Below, in pieces: positions 1-12,600 of a stretch of DNA of 64,000 nucleotides (its first letter is position 1; each line of letters begins with the position of its first letter). The stretch is from Lepturacanthus savala (lineage: Eukaryota > Chordata > Actinopteri > Scombriformes > Trichiuridae): contig CM060465.1 in NCBI GenBank assembly GCA_030544235.1, positions 8,859,001 through 8,923,000 on the forward strand, given 5' to 3'. The notes under the pieces are model-generated. The model was not told the DNA's origin. It did no database searches and was given only the letters and a program-made list of their open reading frames with translations. Made by a program: the position numbers and the translations under genes.

Positions 1-569
1 ATCTGTATTTTGTCAAGGTGGATCTTTGTTTAGTGACGGTCACTGCGGTCTGTTTACAGCCAGATAGCTCTGCTTTCTGCTTTGTGCTCTTGTTTGAGTT
101 GTAGTTTTATTTCTGCAGTGTTATAATTGGTTGGTTCAATCTAAATGATTGAAGACAATATTTTATTGTTGTATATATATTATATATATTATACAATATC
201 CTTTCTATTAAATTTCTATTTAATATCTTGACTTGTACCTTATATCTATTATACTTGTACCATAACCTTTATATTTTTTTATATTTAAATATTGATATAA
301 TTCATAATAATGTATATATTGTACATAGAATAGGTAACCATATGTAATTTATTTATATTTTTCCAATAATTCCATGTGCAATTATCTACTCACCTACCTC
401 ATACCATGTGACCTTTACAATAACTATGTAGCAATAAAAAAGTGTGTATAGGCATTTACTTACTATACTTTTTGTTATCTATTTATTTTCTATTGGTGTT
501 GCTATTCAGGGTGCTTTTTATTTACATATTTATCTTCTGTTTTGTGTGTCTATAGTTTTATAACAGTGC

Positions 570-652
570 TCTATGTGACATGTTGGGATTTCAATTTCCC
601 TGAGGAACCTTCCAAAGGGATTAATAAAGTCCTATCTAATTTAACCTATTTG
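570..652 (+). repeat. 3' end of a non-LTR retrotransposon (L2-like tail)
   Basis: The segment reads like the 3' terminus common in fish LINEs: TTTCAATTTCCCTGAGGAAC, then a short GGGATTAATAAAGTCCTATC-type end with a degenerate CTATCTAAT tail. Only the last ~80 bases are present, as expected from 5' truncation during target-primed reverse transcription. The family name is from recollection of similar fish ends, not from a search. Confidence 0.55.
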
Positions 653-900
653 ATTGCCCCAAATTTACTTTTGATTCAGCTCAGATGTAGTTTGTAATTT
701 TTTATGCACCTGCAAGATGATTTTGCAGAACTTTAACTGCATAATTGTGACTGGCTGTTTGCACAGACTGTGACATCAGATTTGTTTTTATTAGCAAACT
801 CTGACTATGTGAATCTTGCTTGAGTTTCCGACTTGGAATTCACATTTTAAATGACTGTTCTGTTACACTTATCAAGTTCAGTGGATTTCACCATTATACC

Positions 901-1130
901 CAGTGGTGTACTTTAGTATTTTGGGGTAATATCCATACTTTACTTGAGATTCTATGATTCTATCAACTTTAACATTTACCTCACTACATTTCCCTACACA
1001 TTGACTTTTGACATCAAAAATTGTTTGGAAGCTAAATGTGGTCCAATATTCAGTTAAGTAAACTTCATAATTCCTAGAATTCTGACTGCTTGCTTTTTTA
1101 CTAACAGCATGTACTTGTACTTTCAAAGAA
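901..1130 (+). repeat. Fragment of a DNA-transposon-like repeat (CAGTGGTG end)
   Basis: Begins CAGTGGTGTACTTTAG and continues with a tract resembling the element at 25340 (ACTTTACTTGAG..., then CTCACTACATTTCCCT). The two look like diverged members of one fish repeat family whose members describe 'ACTTGAGTATTT' and 'CTACATTT' motifs. No right-hand terminal repeat is visible, so it is probably truncated. Confidence 0.35.
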
Positions 1131-1261
1131 ATAGTTTTGATACGTACAATATATATCAGACTCTTTAGGACCTTTACTCAAATATTAATCGAATGCCTAT
1201 ACCAAATACAAAAAATGCAGCCATTTCAAGTTCTCCATAAATAAGAGACCTTTATTTTGAA

Positions 1262-1448
1262 AGTACAGCAATCCTTCTCCCGCTCCGGAAGTAGCGTCAT
1301 TATTTTCTCGAGCAGCTTCAAGCAGCAAACTTGGTAGAAAATGAGTAAGATACTGGATAAAATAAAGCATCTTGTGTATTAGAAACACATGTAATAGTTA
1401 TCTATAATCCCAGCCAGCCTCTGCTTATACTTCCCCGACCTGTGTGAC
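1262..1448 (+). promoter_or_regulatory. Probable adat1 promoter and 5'UTR
   Basis: GC content rises just upstream of the adat1 start codon. An ETS-type site CCGGAAGT lies at 1285-1292 and is followed by AGCGTCAT, resembling a CRE half site; both are common in TATA-less housekeeping promoters. No TATA box is placed convincingly. The exact transcription start cannot be read from the sequence. Confidence 0.4.
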
Positions 1449-1795
1449 ATGTTTACCGCGGATGAAATCGCCATGTTGTGCTACGAACGTTTCAACGAGC
1501 TTCCACGGAGAGGGAAGCCTGAGGCGGGCAGAGAGTGGACTCTACTGGCCGCTGTGGTCAAAATCACCCGGTGTGCTAACTCAGGTTAGACAGCGGAATG
1601 ACGAGCAGTATACTTGTTCTCTTTAAGACCACAACGTCCTCGAACTGGACAGAAACCAGCTGTGTTTCCCCCCCAAAAACCTGATTCATTTATGCTGCGT
1701 TCATGTGCTGCATTAGCACTATTATCATTATTATACTATCTGTATCTGTAATAAAGTAATTTTATAACATTTAATTAAATTTTAATTTTGTTATT

Positions 1796-1829
<34 letters not shown>

Positions 1830-1830
1830 T

Positions 1831-1865
<35 letters not shown>

Positions 1866-4800
1866 CCCAAGAAAATGGATATAGATTTACATGTCTTTCC
1901 TGATTTTGCCAAGGTACAATTGTTTGATGATTTTTATTTTTTATATATCATTAACAAAAACAAACAAACAGGGGCTTTGTATTTCTCCATTTCCTACTAT
2001 AAATATGGTATTTACCCATAAGATTATTACAAAATTTCTTACCATAAAAAAACATTTATTTCTGTTATTTCTCATATCATGTCAAAGTCGACAGCTCCTG
2101 TACAGACATCATGTTCGACTTCCTGAATTGTCTTTCCGACATGATGAGGCGATAACATGAGTTTTTCAAGTCAGAAATTCTTTTTATATCCACTGTATCT
2201 GACACCACATAAATGCTGTATTAATAAAGTCTTAATTTCATCCTCCATATGTGGTACAACCATATAACGCAGCAGTATGGGTTAAACCAGTGCATGCATT
2301 TTCTGCCCATTGAACACAATAAAAAAACTTGTAGAATAGGAAAATGTGAAAGTATAAAGATGCACCATGTAATGTGTATTTTACTGTATTTCATGTAATG
2401 TTTTCTCTTTTACAGTTGAAAAGGAAGTTGTTTCCCTGGGAACTGGGACTAAATGTATAGGACAGACAGCGATGAGTCCCAACGGTATGTGGTCCAGTTT
2501 AATAATAATTTTATAATGTGTCACCAGTGTTTAGATACGTTTGATCTAATCTGAAGAACAAACTATTCTCCATGTAGGTGATGTGCTGAATGACAGCCAT
2601 GCAGAAGTCATTGCCAGAAGGGGATGTATCAGGTGTGTATACTCTATGTACTTGTATGAGGTTCATTATGACTAAAGGCTGTTTTCTTTCATCACAGACA
2701 TGTAAGAAATGCTGTTTTTACCTTTACCGTGTTTTGATGGTAGCTTCCATCTTCTTCTTCAAACTACATCTTGTGTGACGTGCTTCTATCAGCTGGTGTG
2801 ACCCTCCTGTCACTTTTTGACAGGTCGACCATGATGATGTGGTTTTCCCTTTTGCAGTGGTCTGCTGTGGCTGAATTGAGGTTTTCTTGCTGGGCCGTGT
2901 CCTTTATTGATCTTGTTTGTCTCTATACAGTTTTGTTATTTATTCATTTATTTGGGGCATGTCTATTTATCAGTTTACATCACACATCATTTTATTGTCA
3001 TGTTCATGTTACAAGTTACATTTTTTCCTCTTTCTTTTCCTTTTACTTCTTGTGTTCCATTTTACATTCTTTTTTGCATGTTATGAAGCTCCTTCCCATC
3101 TCCTCGATGTACGTTTTATTGCATGATTGGAACAGTGTTTCATGTATGACATTGCATTTGTTGTGTTGGTCAATTTTATCCTTCTTGTGAAATAGTAGCC
3201 ATCATATTTTTGTGTGTTTGTTTTTTCCAGTGTGTGAATTTGATGTTAAGCTACAAACAACATCTCTTACATGTCTGTGATGACACCAGGGCTGTGACAG
3301 CTCAAACACATGTCTTCATACGTCTAGGATGGTGGTTCTTGAAGCACTGATTCCAGCTGCAGTCCACTCTTTGTGAATCTCCCCCACATTTGTGAATGGG
3401 TTTTGTTTCACAATCCTCTCCAGGGTGTGGTTATCCCTATTGCTTGTACACTTTTTTTAATACCAAATCTTTTCCTTCCCTTATGTCTCTATTGATGTGT
3501 TTGGACACAGAGTTCTGTGAACATCCAGCCTCTTTAGCAATGACCTAAAGGTGTTAGCGGTCGTCTTTTTAACAACTTCAGCGGTCCTCCCCATGATTGT
3601 GTAGCCTACAGAACTAGACCAAGAGACCATTTAAAGGCCTTTGCAGATGTTTTGAGTTAATTAGCTGATTAGAGTGTGCTACCAGGTGTCTTCAATATTT
3701 AACTCTTCCACAATATTCACATTTTCTAGGATAATCAACTTGGGGTTTTCATTAATTGTCAGTTATAATCATCAATGTTAGAAAAATAAACACTTGAAAT
3801 ATGTAAATGAAATGAATGTATACATTATACAAGATTCACTTTTTGAACGTAATTACTGAAATAATTTAACCTTTTCATGATATTCTAATTATTTGACCAG
3901 CACCTGTAGTTGCTTTAATGTTCCCTGTGTACATTTACTGTATATAGAAACCATTCCTGTGTCCATGCAGCTTGTTCTTAGGCATTTCGTTGTGTGTATT
4001 TACAGGTACTTGATTCAAGAGTTGCACAGGGCTGTGAGTGGAGAGGCCAGCTCTGTGTTCTGTCAGGCTGATGAACTGGGGAAGTGGAGGCTTCAGCCAG
4101 GAGTTTCCTTCCTCTTCTTCACCAGTCACACCCCATGTGAGTCCAGTTCTGTATAACATAATTGAATGGCCCACATTGATCTAAATCTTGTTTCAGGGAC
4201 TTTTATTCTTGTTACTTAGATTTATTTAAAAAAATATCAAATATCGATCCCTCACTGAGCTAAACACACAAACTATATCCTTGTCCACACACAGAGCTGC
4301 TGTTCCTGTGGACTGTCCATTCAGCCCCAAACAGTCTAAAATGTCTTTTTTTAATCAGGTGGTGATGCGTCCATCATCCCCATGACTGACAGCCAGTCTC
4401 AAGTCTGTGCTCCTGTCACATCTATAAAGAGCCATAAAGAAATTGATGGAGGAGGCCTGAAGAGGAAACCTGAAAAACTCAATGAAGAGCGGAACACCAA
4501 GCTGCCCCGTTGGGAGGAACAGGAACCTGAAGAAACAAACCTAGAGGACAAGCAAGATTCAAAACCATCAAAGTCTGTATCCATCGCTTTGACTTCATCT
4601 TCAAGTGAGGATTCATCACAGAGTCAAACAGAAACACCAGTGGAAACTGCCTCACAAGCCTCAGCAGAGCTGGAGAAAAAAAACAGAGACCCCTCAGACT
4701 TGAATTATACTGACAGTGCTGGACTAATGCAGGTCCTGGACATTCACAGAACAGGGGCCAAATGTGTCCCAGGAGGACCGGCTGACCCCCTGCACCCCGG

Positions 4801-7766
4801 GGTGGGGTACCACAGCACTGGGGTGCTCCGGGTAAAGCCTGGGCGAGGCGAGCCGACTCTGTCCCTCTCCTGCAGCGACAAGCTAGCTCGCTGGGTGGTG
4901 CTGGGCTTCCAGGGAGCACTGCTGTCCCACTACTTACAGGAGGCGCTCTACTTCAGCACCGTGGTGCTGGGGAAGAGCCCCTACAGCCTAGAGGTGATGG
5001 AGAGAGCTTTGGTCACAAGGTGAGGAGGTGAAATAATTAGTCAGCTGATTAATTTTAAAAATATATACATATAGGAAACATTTGTTTCAGTTGATTTTGA
5101 TTTGATATAATTTCAGCAAAAATTAAATAAGTGATAAGCAGTGATTTCCTGTTGTTCTGCTTCTTAATTAACTCCTGTTATTGTGTGTCATTCCTCTCTG
5201 TGTTGAATAATGTTTTACTCTGTTTAAGTGTGGCCTTGAATCCTAGGTGTGAGACAATAGATAGAGCCGTCATTAATGATTGTACTCACACCTGTGCTTC
5301 TCCTGTCGTAACAAGTCCATTATTCTCCGTGAGAATTCTTGAGCGTTTTCCAGGATGTGCACTGCAAAAGTATAAAAACTGTCATTTGTGCACTGTTGGG
5401 AAAATGCTTTGATTTGAGTTAGACTAAACTTAAAAAAGAAAAGGGATGTGGGTTGTCACACAACCATAACATGTATGAAAAGTTGTGATGAGTTCAGGCA
5501 AATAATGCTGATTAGGAACTATGATGAAGACCAGATGCACAAAATGCAGCTGGATGAAAAGGTTCAGAAGTGATATAAAAATAAATTATGAGTTAACGTT
5601 GCTGTGGATTTTCACTCCTGGTGAGTACAGAGCTGTGATTTTTGCTCCAGCATCAGAGGTGTTTTGTGTTGATGCATCATTGTGTGCTGCCTGACCTGTA
5701 GTGAGCCACCGCCTTAGTGTTTTCTCTTTGTTATTTTGATGTATATTTTAGTGCTGTCAGTCGATTAAAAAAAATAATCGAATTAATTACAGGATTTTGT
5801 AATTAATTAATCGAATTAATCACATTTTAATGTCATATCTGCTAAAGGTCTCCTGATAAAGAATTTGAATTCTAGGGTATTAAAAATTGTGGTGATTGGT
5901 GAACTGTGCTTCATGAATTAAATCCAAAAGTAAAGGTCGAGCACATTAAAACAAATACAGCGATTCAGTTAAATAAATAAAATTCTGAAATAAAATAAGG
6001 CTGTCTCAAATAGGCACTTAAGCTCAATATAGCAATTGCTGATAACGTGACCACGTGTCCATCGTCCAACCAGAAACGCATTTGTTTAGCTCGGCTCGCC
6101 TCGCGTTGCATAGCAACCAGAGACATGCTCAGACTTGTCGCTCCGTGCCAAACGGCACAGACAGACACCGAAACAGCGTAGATTACACTGAAACGAGCCA
6201 CTGGAATTGTTGCAGCACTCGGATAATGTAACTAATGTGACTTTAGTTCATCGTTTTCTTTATTTAACATGAGATGTTGACAGGGAGCTTCTTCTCCTTT
6301 TTTAACGGAACGCCGTTCCGGTCGTGAATCTTTTAACGGAATGTAGTTCCGGACAGTTCCGGTTCACTTTCACCCCTGAGCTCGCCACCGTTGATACTCA
6401 TAATTAATTGCCCCCCCCTCCAGGTGCTCCCATGTGTCAGACCTCCCTGCTGGGTTCTCACTGCATCCACCAGTCCTACTCCAGTCCAGCCTGGAGTACC
6501 AGTTCAGCCAGGCTCAGACCGAGCTCTGACACCAGGCCGGACAGGGACGAGTCTCTCCCTGTGGGGCAGGTACAGAGGTCACACACAAACACTTAGGATT
6601 GAATGACCAGAAATCAACACCTAATGCCTCTTTTTAATGTCATATGAACACTATATGCTTAGAATGATATGAGTTAGATTTGAATAAAATCCAGAGTAGG
6701 GCAGAAATATCACCATGTAGTGTAGGTTGCTGTGGCAACATACGTAGGTGGGTAATAGGAGGAACAGAGGTATCAAAAGACAAATAAAACCTATTTTCTA
6801 ATTGCTACCACATTCTTTATGAATAATAAACATGCCCACCCCTCAAGCATTTATTATGACAGGAAAAACAAATTTCAGTATTCATTTGGGCTCCTGACTA
6901 CAGTTTTAACAGCAAACTGGGGCACTTCAATACAACAGAGCCATCATTAATGTTGTCAGTAAAACCTGTTTTTCCTGCTCTGACAAGAAAACATGTCCAT
7001 CCAAGGTCCCAGGAAACGTGTGACTTACAGAAAATAATATAAAACTTAATGACAAAGTAACACCTATGTCTTTTAGGAGCGTTTTGATCAGTCTCTCTAG
7101 TAAATGCAGTGTATTTGTGTTTCAGCCATCAGCTGGTGTAATGTGGCTGAGCAGCCACTAGATGTCACTGCCAACGGCTACAAACATGGAGTCACCAAGA
7201 AGGCTCTGGGGACAGCTAAAGCCAGGTAGACGCATCTTCACATCATCAGAAATGACATGAATCACAGTAGAAACCAGGATTCTGTTTTTGCAGTGTTTTA
7301 TCACTAATGATTAGACATTTACACCAAATATCAGCGATTCTCATGTCAGTTTGTGTGTTTTCAGGTCTCTTCTGTGCAAAAAGGAGCTTTTCATTTCCTT
7401 TCGCTCTCTGGTATCAGCCACTGACCCCTCATCACTTCCAGACTCACTCAGGTAACAAACAATAGGCCCTTTGACAGTGTGACTGTGGGTTTAAACAGCC
7501 CTCAGAACCTGTGATGATCTCCAAACCTGGTCTGGCTCCCATCAGCCTGTCCTCATCCATCTACTGCTGAACCATGTCCAGTGTCTGGATTTAAGCCCAG
7601 TGAACACTCAGAGATTCGCTTCAAATCGTGATATTGTGAGCCACTTGTGCTTGTGTTCACAACTCATCATTTGTGTATAATGTTTGTAGATGAATTCATA
7701 TTGTACCAGCTGGGTATTTCTTTCCAAGGGTTTATAATCATCATAGCCAGCTTACACAAGTCTAAA

Positions 7767-7823
<57 letters not shown>

Positions 7824-9489
7824 AGAGATGGCTGACAATCCTCTCCAAACAGAGAACAGTGGTCCCTCTGTTCGTCAGCTCTCCAGCAGATAAGCACACT
7901 CCCCCTACACACATGAACAAAACACTCTCATACAAGCAGCTCCAGCAAACAATGACAAGTTTCTTCTCCCTCAGCTCTGTTTGCTGAGGAGACAGAAGGA
8001 AGTAACAGGGAGTGTGATTCATAGCGTAGTTTAATAAAGCTGTTAGCTACATGAGATCCAACCCGTTAACTTCCCGTGAGCGGGAAGTGTTTACCTGGAC
8101 AAGATGTTCCTCACACAGCAACTTAGGCAATCTGACCTCTACCAAGACGCAAGTTCAACATTCCCAGGGTCTCACTCTGTTATTTGGCTTCACTAGCCTG
8201 ACTTCAGCTTCCTGGATGACCAACACTATGAAGCTGCAGCAGAGTAGAAATTTAATCTATATAGATTTATTTTTATTGATATTTAAACAGTTTAAGTCCA
8301 ATGAATAACTTATAAAATTGTATATATATTCTCCACAGAGAAACATACACAGCCTGTATTCAGAAACAAGCAGTCATGACTTATGTGAAGTTGTGATGTC
8401 ACTACTATAAAGTCACCACCCCCATTCACAGCCATTCAAATCAGCCAATCAGAGGAAAGGCTCAGAAAGAAGCTTGAGAAAGTAGGGGCAAAACAATTAA
8501 ATGGTACTAAGATATTAATTACCCGACCCAAAAAAGAGAGGTATCAAATTTCAGGAATCAAGTAATAGTTAATTTAGAATTACAGTTTTTCTGCAGTAAT
8601 GGACATAAATAAAGTCTGGAAAGTTGATCCAAACATTTCCTACAAGTGCCACAATTCTTGCTGGTTACTTAACTCCCTCTTGTAAGTATGGATGAAGCCT
8701 GATGTCTGGGTCTTTTCTAGGACTAGAGCTCTAGAGCTAAGCAGAACCCCATGATCTAGACCTAGTTAGTCAGGAGTTCATCCTACAGGAAGATAATCCA
8801 CATCGTACCTCTGGGCTGTCACATCATCATCTGAAAAATCATGGTGTTCTAAAACTTTGATCAGTATTTTATTTGAAACAAAATTCTATAGACGAGGCAA
8901 CAAAAACAACTTCATCAAAGCAAAATTAAAAAGACTAACTCTTCATACTTTGATACATTGATTGTCTGTTTTAGTTCATAATATTAAACTGCTGACTGAG
9001 AGTCAACCAGCTGTTTCCATTGCTGCTTATTTTGAAGAATTATTAAATTTGTAACATTTTTCTTTCCAGCTTCCATTTATTAAAATAAATGGTTAATTTA
9101 TCCAGTAATACAAAGCATCATTTGAGCTATCAATGTCATTATGTTGTATGGGGGTTCCCCTATGCAACATCTAAATTTACCCATCCATCTTTAGACCTTA
9201 GAGTTTGTGCAATCCAATATATTCTTAAAATGCTTTGAATGCTTTAAACTGGTTTAGTTGAGTTTAATTTTTTATCTTCCTTGGAAACATATGTACATTC
9301 ATAGAATACTGTAAACTCATGGCTCAGGAAGATGAATGCATATTGTGTCTGTGCAGGAGTACGGAGCTGCAGACCTACTGGGACTACAAGCAGGCGTCCC
9401 AGTCCTACCAGCAGGCCTGGCAGCAGCTCCACAGCCAGGCCTTTTCCCAGTGGCCACGCAGTGACAGGGACCTCCTGCTCTTCCACTGA
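1449..9489 (+). CDS. adat1: adat1, tRNA-specific adenosine deaminase 1 (nine coding exons; in-frame TGA in exon 6)
   Basis: ADAT1 deaminates A37 of tRNA-Ala to inosine and belongs to the ADAR/Tad1 fold, which in ADARs binds inositol hexakisphosphate. Exons, all with AG/GT borders and compatible phases: 1449-1584, 2416-2484, 2578-2632, 4006-4136, 4359-5019, 6424-6569, 7126-7225, 7365-7451, 9357-9489. They sum to 1518 nt, 505 residues plus stop; human ADAT1 is 502. Residue 1 follows the MFTADEIA start, matching human MWTADEIA. The zinc/catalytic set is complete: HAEV at 76-79 (His76, proton-shuttle Glu78), PCGD with Cys131, and SCSDK with Cys302. RTGAKCVPG sits near 261-269. Exon 5 carries the long acidic, Ser-rich insert before this, which is poorly conserved in the family. 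The oddity is TGA at 6527-6529, codon 386, in the frame that exons 5 and 7 both demand (downstream SPCGAAISW continues the family). If real, the product stops at 385 residues and loses the C-terminal quarter of the deaminase domain. All other exons are intact, so I leave it as a gene rather than a pseudogene. Confidence 0.93.
1798..1866. repeat. Compound microsatellite (TA)n-(TAGA)n
   Basis: Alternating TA from about 1798 runs into a TAGA tetranucleotide array ending near 1865, inside adat1 intron 1. Confidence 0.9.
3283..3913 (-). mobile_element. Tc1/mariner-type transposon fragment (5' part)
   Basis: Read on the minus strand this starts CTACAGGTGCTGGTCAAATA, a terminal sequence I recognise from an abundant fish Tc1-like transposon, and continues through its 5' non-coding part into the DNA-binding half of the transposase (minus-strand codons for 'ICKEAGCS'-like helix-turn-helix sequence around 3510-3560). 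The catalytic DDE half and the right inverted repeat are missing. Frames are interrupted, so it is a dead relic in adat1 intron 3. Family assignment is from memory of the consensus. Confidence 0.6.
5020..6423. other. adat1 intron 5
   Basis: Between the donor after codon 350 and the exon 6 acceptor (pyrimidine run CCCCCCCCTCCAG). It holds the repeat described at 5751 and a short segment near 6300-6365 with two similar imperfect palindromic motifs, TTAACGGAACGCCGTTCCGG and TTAACGGAATGTAGTTCCGG. No alternative coding exon is evident. Confidence 0.7.
5751..6235. repeat. Probable DNA-transposon-derived repeat with ATTAAT palindromes
   Basis: Starts GTGCTGTCAGTCGATTAAAA and is followed by repeated AATCGAATTAAT units, a signature of a dispersed vertebrate repeat. 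The downstream part shifts to a CpG-rich stretch (GCTCGGCTCGCCTCGCGTTG, about 6089-6108). I cannot find both termini or a target duplication, so the boundaries are approximate. Confidence 0.35.
7768..7820. repeat. Microsatellite (TG)n-(AG)n
   Basis: A TG run changes into AG at about 7787 and ends near 7820, in adat1 intron 8. Confidence 0.95.
8335..8490 (+). repeat. Interspersed repeat, copy 1 (second copy at 63800)
   Basis: Contains CCTGTATTCAGAAAC, then a GTGATGTCAC / CTATAAAGTCACC segment, then CATTCACAGCCATTCAAAT and GAGAAGCTTG-like sequence. The same order recurs at 63800-63990 (CCTGTATTCAGAAACTG, ATGTCACAACTATACAGTC, CCACAGCCAT). Class unknown; the pairing within the window is the evidence that it is a repeat. 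Confidence 0.55.
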
Positions 9490-9648
9490 AAACACACTTC
9501 ATTAAGTCATCATTAAGCTCAATGAATAACCAGTGTTGTTGAAAGCAGGAACTTGGAGGTCACAGGTCAACACAACCGACTGGTCTGCTCACATCTTTCA
9601 GTCAGTAGGCAAGAGAATGAGAAATAAACAGAATCATGTTGTACTTTT

Positions 9649-9662
9649 AATAAAAGAATAAA
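9649..9662 (+). terminator. adat1 polyadenylation signals
   Basis: Two overlapping-range AATAAA hexamers at 9649-9654 and 9657-9662, about 160-170 nt after the stop codon, fit a short 3'UTR for adat1. A further AATAAA at about 9623 is possible. Confidence 0.55.
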
Positions 9663-9669
9663 CCCTATT

Positions 9670-12600
9670 CTGCAGTGTTCATTTCCTCTGTTGGGTCAGC
9701 TGCTCAGTGGAGCAACTTTGAGCTCTGAATCAAAGTTGTTTGTCTATATTTGTATCTGTAGCCCAGGAGGTCAGCCTGTGCAGCTGTGCTCCTCAAACAG
9801 GGTTCCTACAGTCAATAGAAGACAGCACAGATAGACAAAGAATGTATCTGTATTAGTTAAACACAACTTTTTTAAACACAACATAACATTATTGGCTGGC
9901 TTGAGAAAGATCAGAGGTTATATTGGAATACTTTCTGCTTTCTTTAGTTTTCTTTGATAATAAACTGAATATCTTTGGCTTGTGGACAAATGACAATATT
10001 TGAAGATGTTATTGTGGGAAACAGTGATGGATGGCATTTTCTGTCCATATTCATGTATGGTCACAACGATTTGCCTCAAAGCCATGAGTGAATTTTACTG
10101 GTAAGAGGGACACTGTCAAAACTGTTATGTGGTCTAACCCTAAAAACCTGGCACCAGAAGGGTTAACTCTCTTCAAAAATGCATGCTATCAACAAGTTTT
10201 ATATCCTAGGTGGATTAAATATTTCAGTCTTTTTCGGCACCATTTGACATTTTGTGTAAAAAAATATCACAAAATCTTAATTTTTGTATAAAAAAAGATA
10301 CAAAAAATTGACTTTTAAATAACAAACCAACATGAACACAAAATGTACATTTTCAGAGACCTGATGAATGCTTCTTATTTTAAAAATGTTTTGACTTTAT
10401 CATCTTGCCAACAATGCTTTTTCACTGACCCAGGAATATGTATGATCCCTTTTTTATAGTAGAAGTATAACTTCTCATGACTGCAGCTGTGTGGTCTTTA
10501 TGTTTGGAAACAGCTGGGTGCACCAGGCTGGAGTTGGGAAGTAGGTCCTGGGTTGAAGTGAGTTTGAGAGTGTTTGCTGTGTTTGCTGCATTAAAGGTTC
10601 TAAATTGCTGCTCTACTAAAATAATGGCCTATGTTGCTTTTTGATGAAAGTGACATTTTGGCCTACATCAACTCTTGATGATGCTGCCACATCTGGTAAA
10701 TTCTCCTTAATCCTGAGTTGAAAGGATCAGACCCTTTATGTCCTATAGGACAATGACCTTTTTTTTTTTTACTAAGTCAAGGTTTTTTGCCAAAGTCAGG
10801 ATAAAATACCAATTTAACAAGCTTTCATGATGAACCAAAATAATCTATGGTGCAGAAGAAGCTCCTAAGTTCCTGAATTCTTTTCTACTGGTGGGTGATA
10901 AAGGCTTTAAGTTATAATGTTGTAATTGTGTTACATTCAATAAAAAACAGGCAAAGACCTGCAAAAGTGATGAAAAAGGGAAACTGCCTCCTGACCAATT
11001 TGATTTACCTGACAATAGTTTAATTTAACTCCAGATCATGTAAGTTTAACATTTAACTATGGAATGAAAGGACAGTTTAATCCAGGTTTAAAGTTGACTA
11101 AAGTCACACTATAATGTTCAAAAATTGTCACTTTATTCTTTTAAGTACCCCAAGTGACATACAACGTTCTATGTATGTCCACAATCATCCACTCTCAAGG
11201 CCTTTTTTGATTGTAATGATTAATAAATATAATATTCTCTGTATTTAATGACGTTTTTTGTCTTCTTCTAAAAACTTTAAAAAACTACTTAGGCCAATAT
11301 TTGAATAGAGTGACAATATTTAACCTTTAACATGATTATCAGAGAGATTTAACTCAAACTCAAATATCTTTGTATTCATCATGTGATACCTGACAAAGGA
11401 TTTTTCCTGCACGTTAGAATAGACTCCAGTCCTCCAGGACATAGATTTACTCATTAAGACAAAGAATAAGTTGAACCTGCATATTTCTGCAGAGCAGAAG
11501 CAGAAATATGCAGGCATCTTACGTGGTGTCATTTAGCAGCGCATCAGTAGAGACTGAAGAGCCGTTGTGTTCCTGCTTCAGCTCAGCAGATTCCACTGAC
11601 AACTAACAACAAGACTCAGCTCAGCTAATACTGAGCAGCAAGCTGTAGGTTATGACCAGGATGCCTCACATTAATGTCTTTCTCCATCCTCTGCAGCACA
11701 CAGCATATTTTAAGATGGTGATTTATCTCAGTTTCAATTTAATAACTGAAAGTTGCAAACTGGCAACACAGATTTCTAAATATGTGAGTAGCAGAAGAGG
11801 TCTAATATAAACACTAACATACAATAGAGAGATGCAGTTTGAGAAATATAGGATCCATGTCCTTGACGTTTAGATTTTAAGAAATTATCAGCTTCAGCTG
11901 CACAGGTTTACCTTTCCTTTTAAAACACGTCTTTACAGGAGAGTCGTTTAAATGCAATACAATACAGTACAGCAATATTTCTAATAGAAAAGCTAAAGTT
12001 ATGTTTACTTTGAGGTGTAATTTTCTTGTGAAAAATACATAAATAATTTAATTTTGTCCTTCATTTACATTCAAAGCACATAATAGTTATGTAACAGGGG
12101 TTACATTGAGGAAAACCTATTCCCCTCTTAATACAACACAGGGACAATTGTAAACCTGTCCTTTAAATGGAAAAAAACTTTCTACATCATAAAACATTTT
12201 TACAGAAACAAACTGCTCTGTCACACCACCAATGGTGACAATTCCACATACCTTACACAATACCTTGAATTTTGGACATATATACATTGTAAATGTGCTG
12301 TCATTAATTGGTATCAGTTATATTCCTTTTAAATAAAACAGACACAACTTCTATCCATTTTACATTCAATTTTATTGATCAGGTCTTCCAGCTATAGTAT
12401 CTTGTTCAAATATCTAAAATTCCTTTATATCTTTAAGATATATTCATGAACACACAACACTGATGAAATTAAACAATCCTGAATATCATAGCATCCCATC
12501 AATATATTACACATCAACATACTATGATTAAAAGCCTGAATCAGCTTTGTGGTGCAAAAAAATGTGAATACTTTAATGGGTCAAAGGTGAAAACACACCA

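Larger units (their letters stand above)
1..1260. other. AT-rich intergenic region upstream of adat1
   Basis: No coding exon is recognisable here. In human the gene upstream of ADAT1 is KARS1 on the same strand, but I do not see a lysyl-tRNA synthetase 3' exon, so it must lie further upstream or be absent. The stretch contains a LINE 3' end near 570-650 and a repeat beginning CAGTGGTGTACTTTAG at about 901. The rest is AT-rich sequence in which I see nothing. Confidence 0.6.

Noticed and set aside
1..1260. Expected 3' end of kars1
   Set aside because: No lysyl-tRNA synthetase sequence could be read despite the human gene order.
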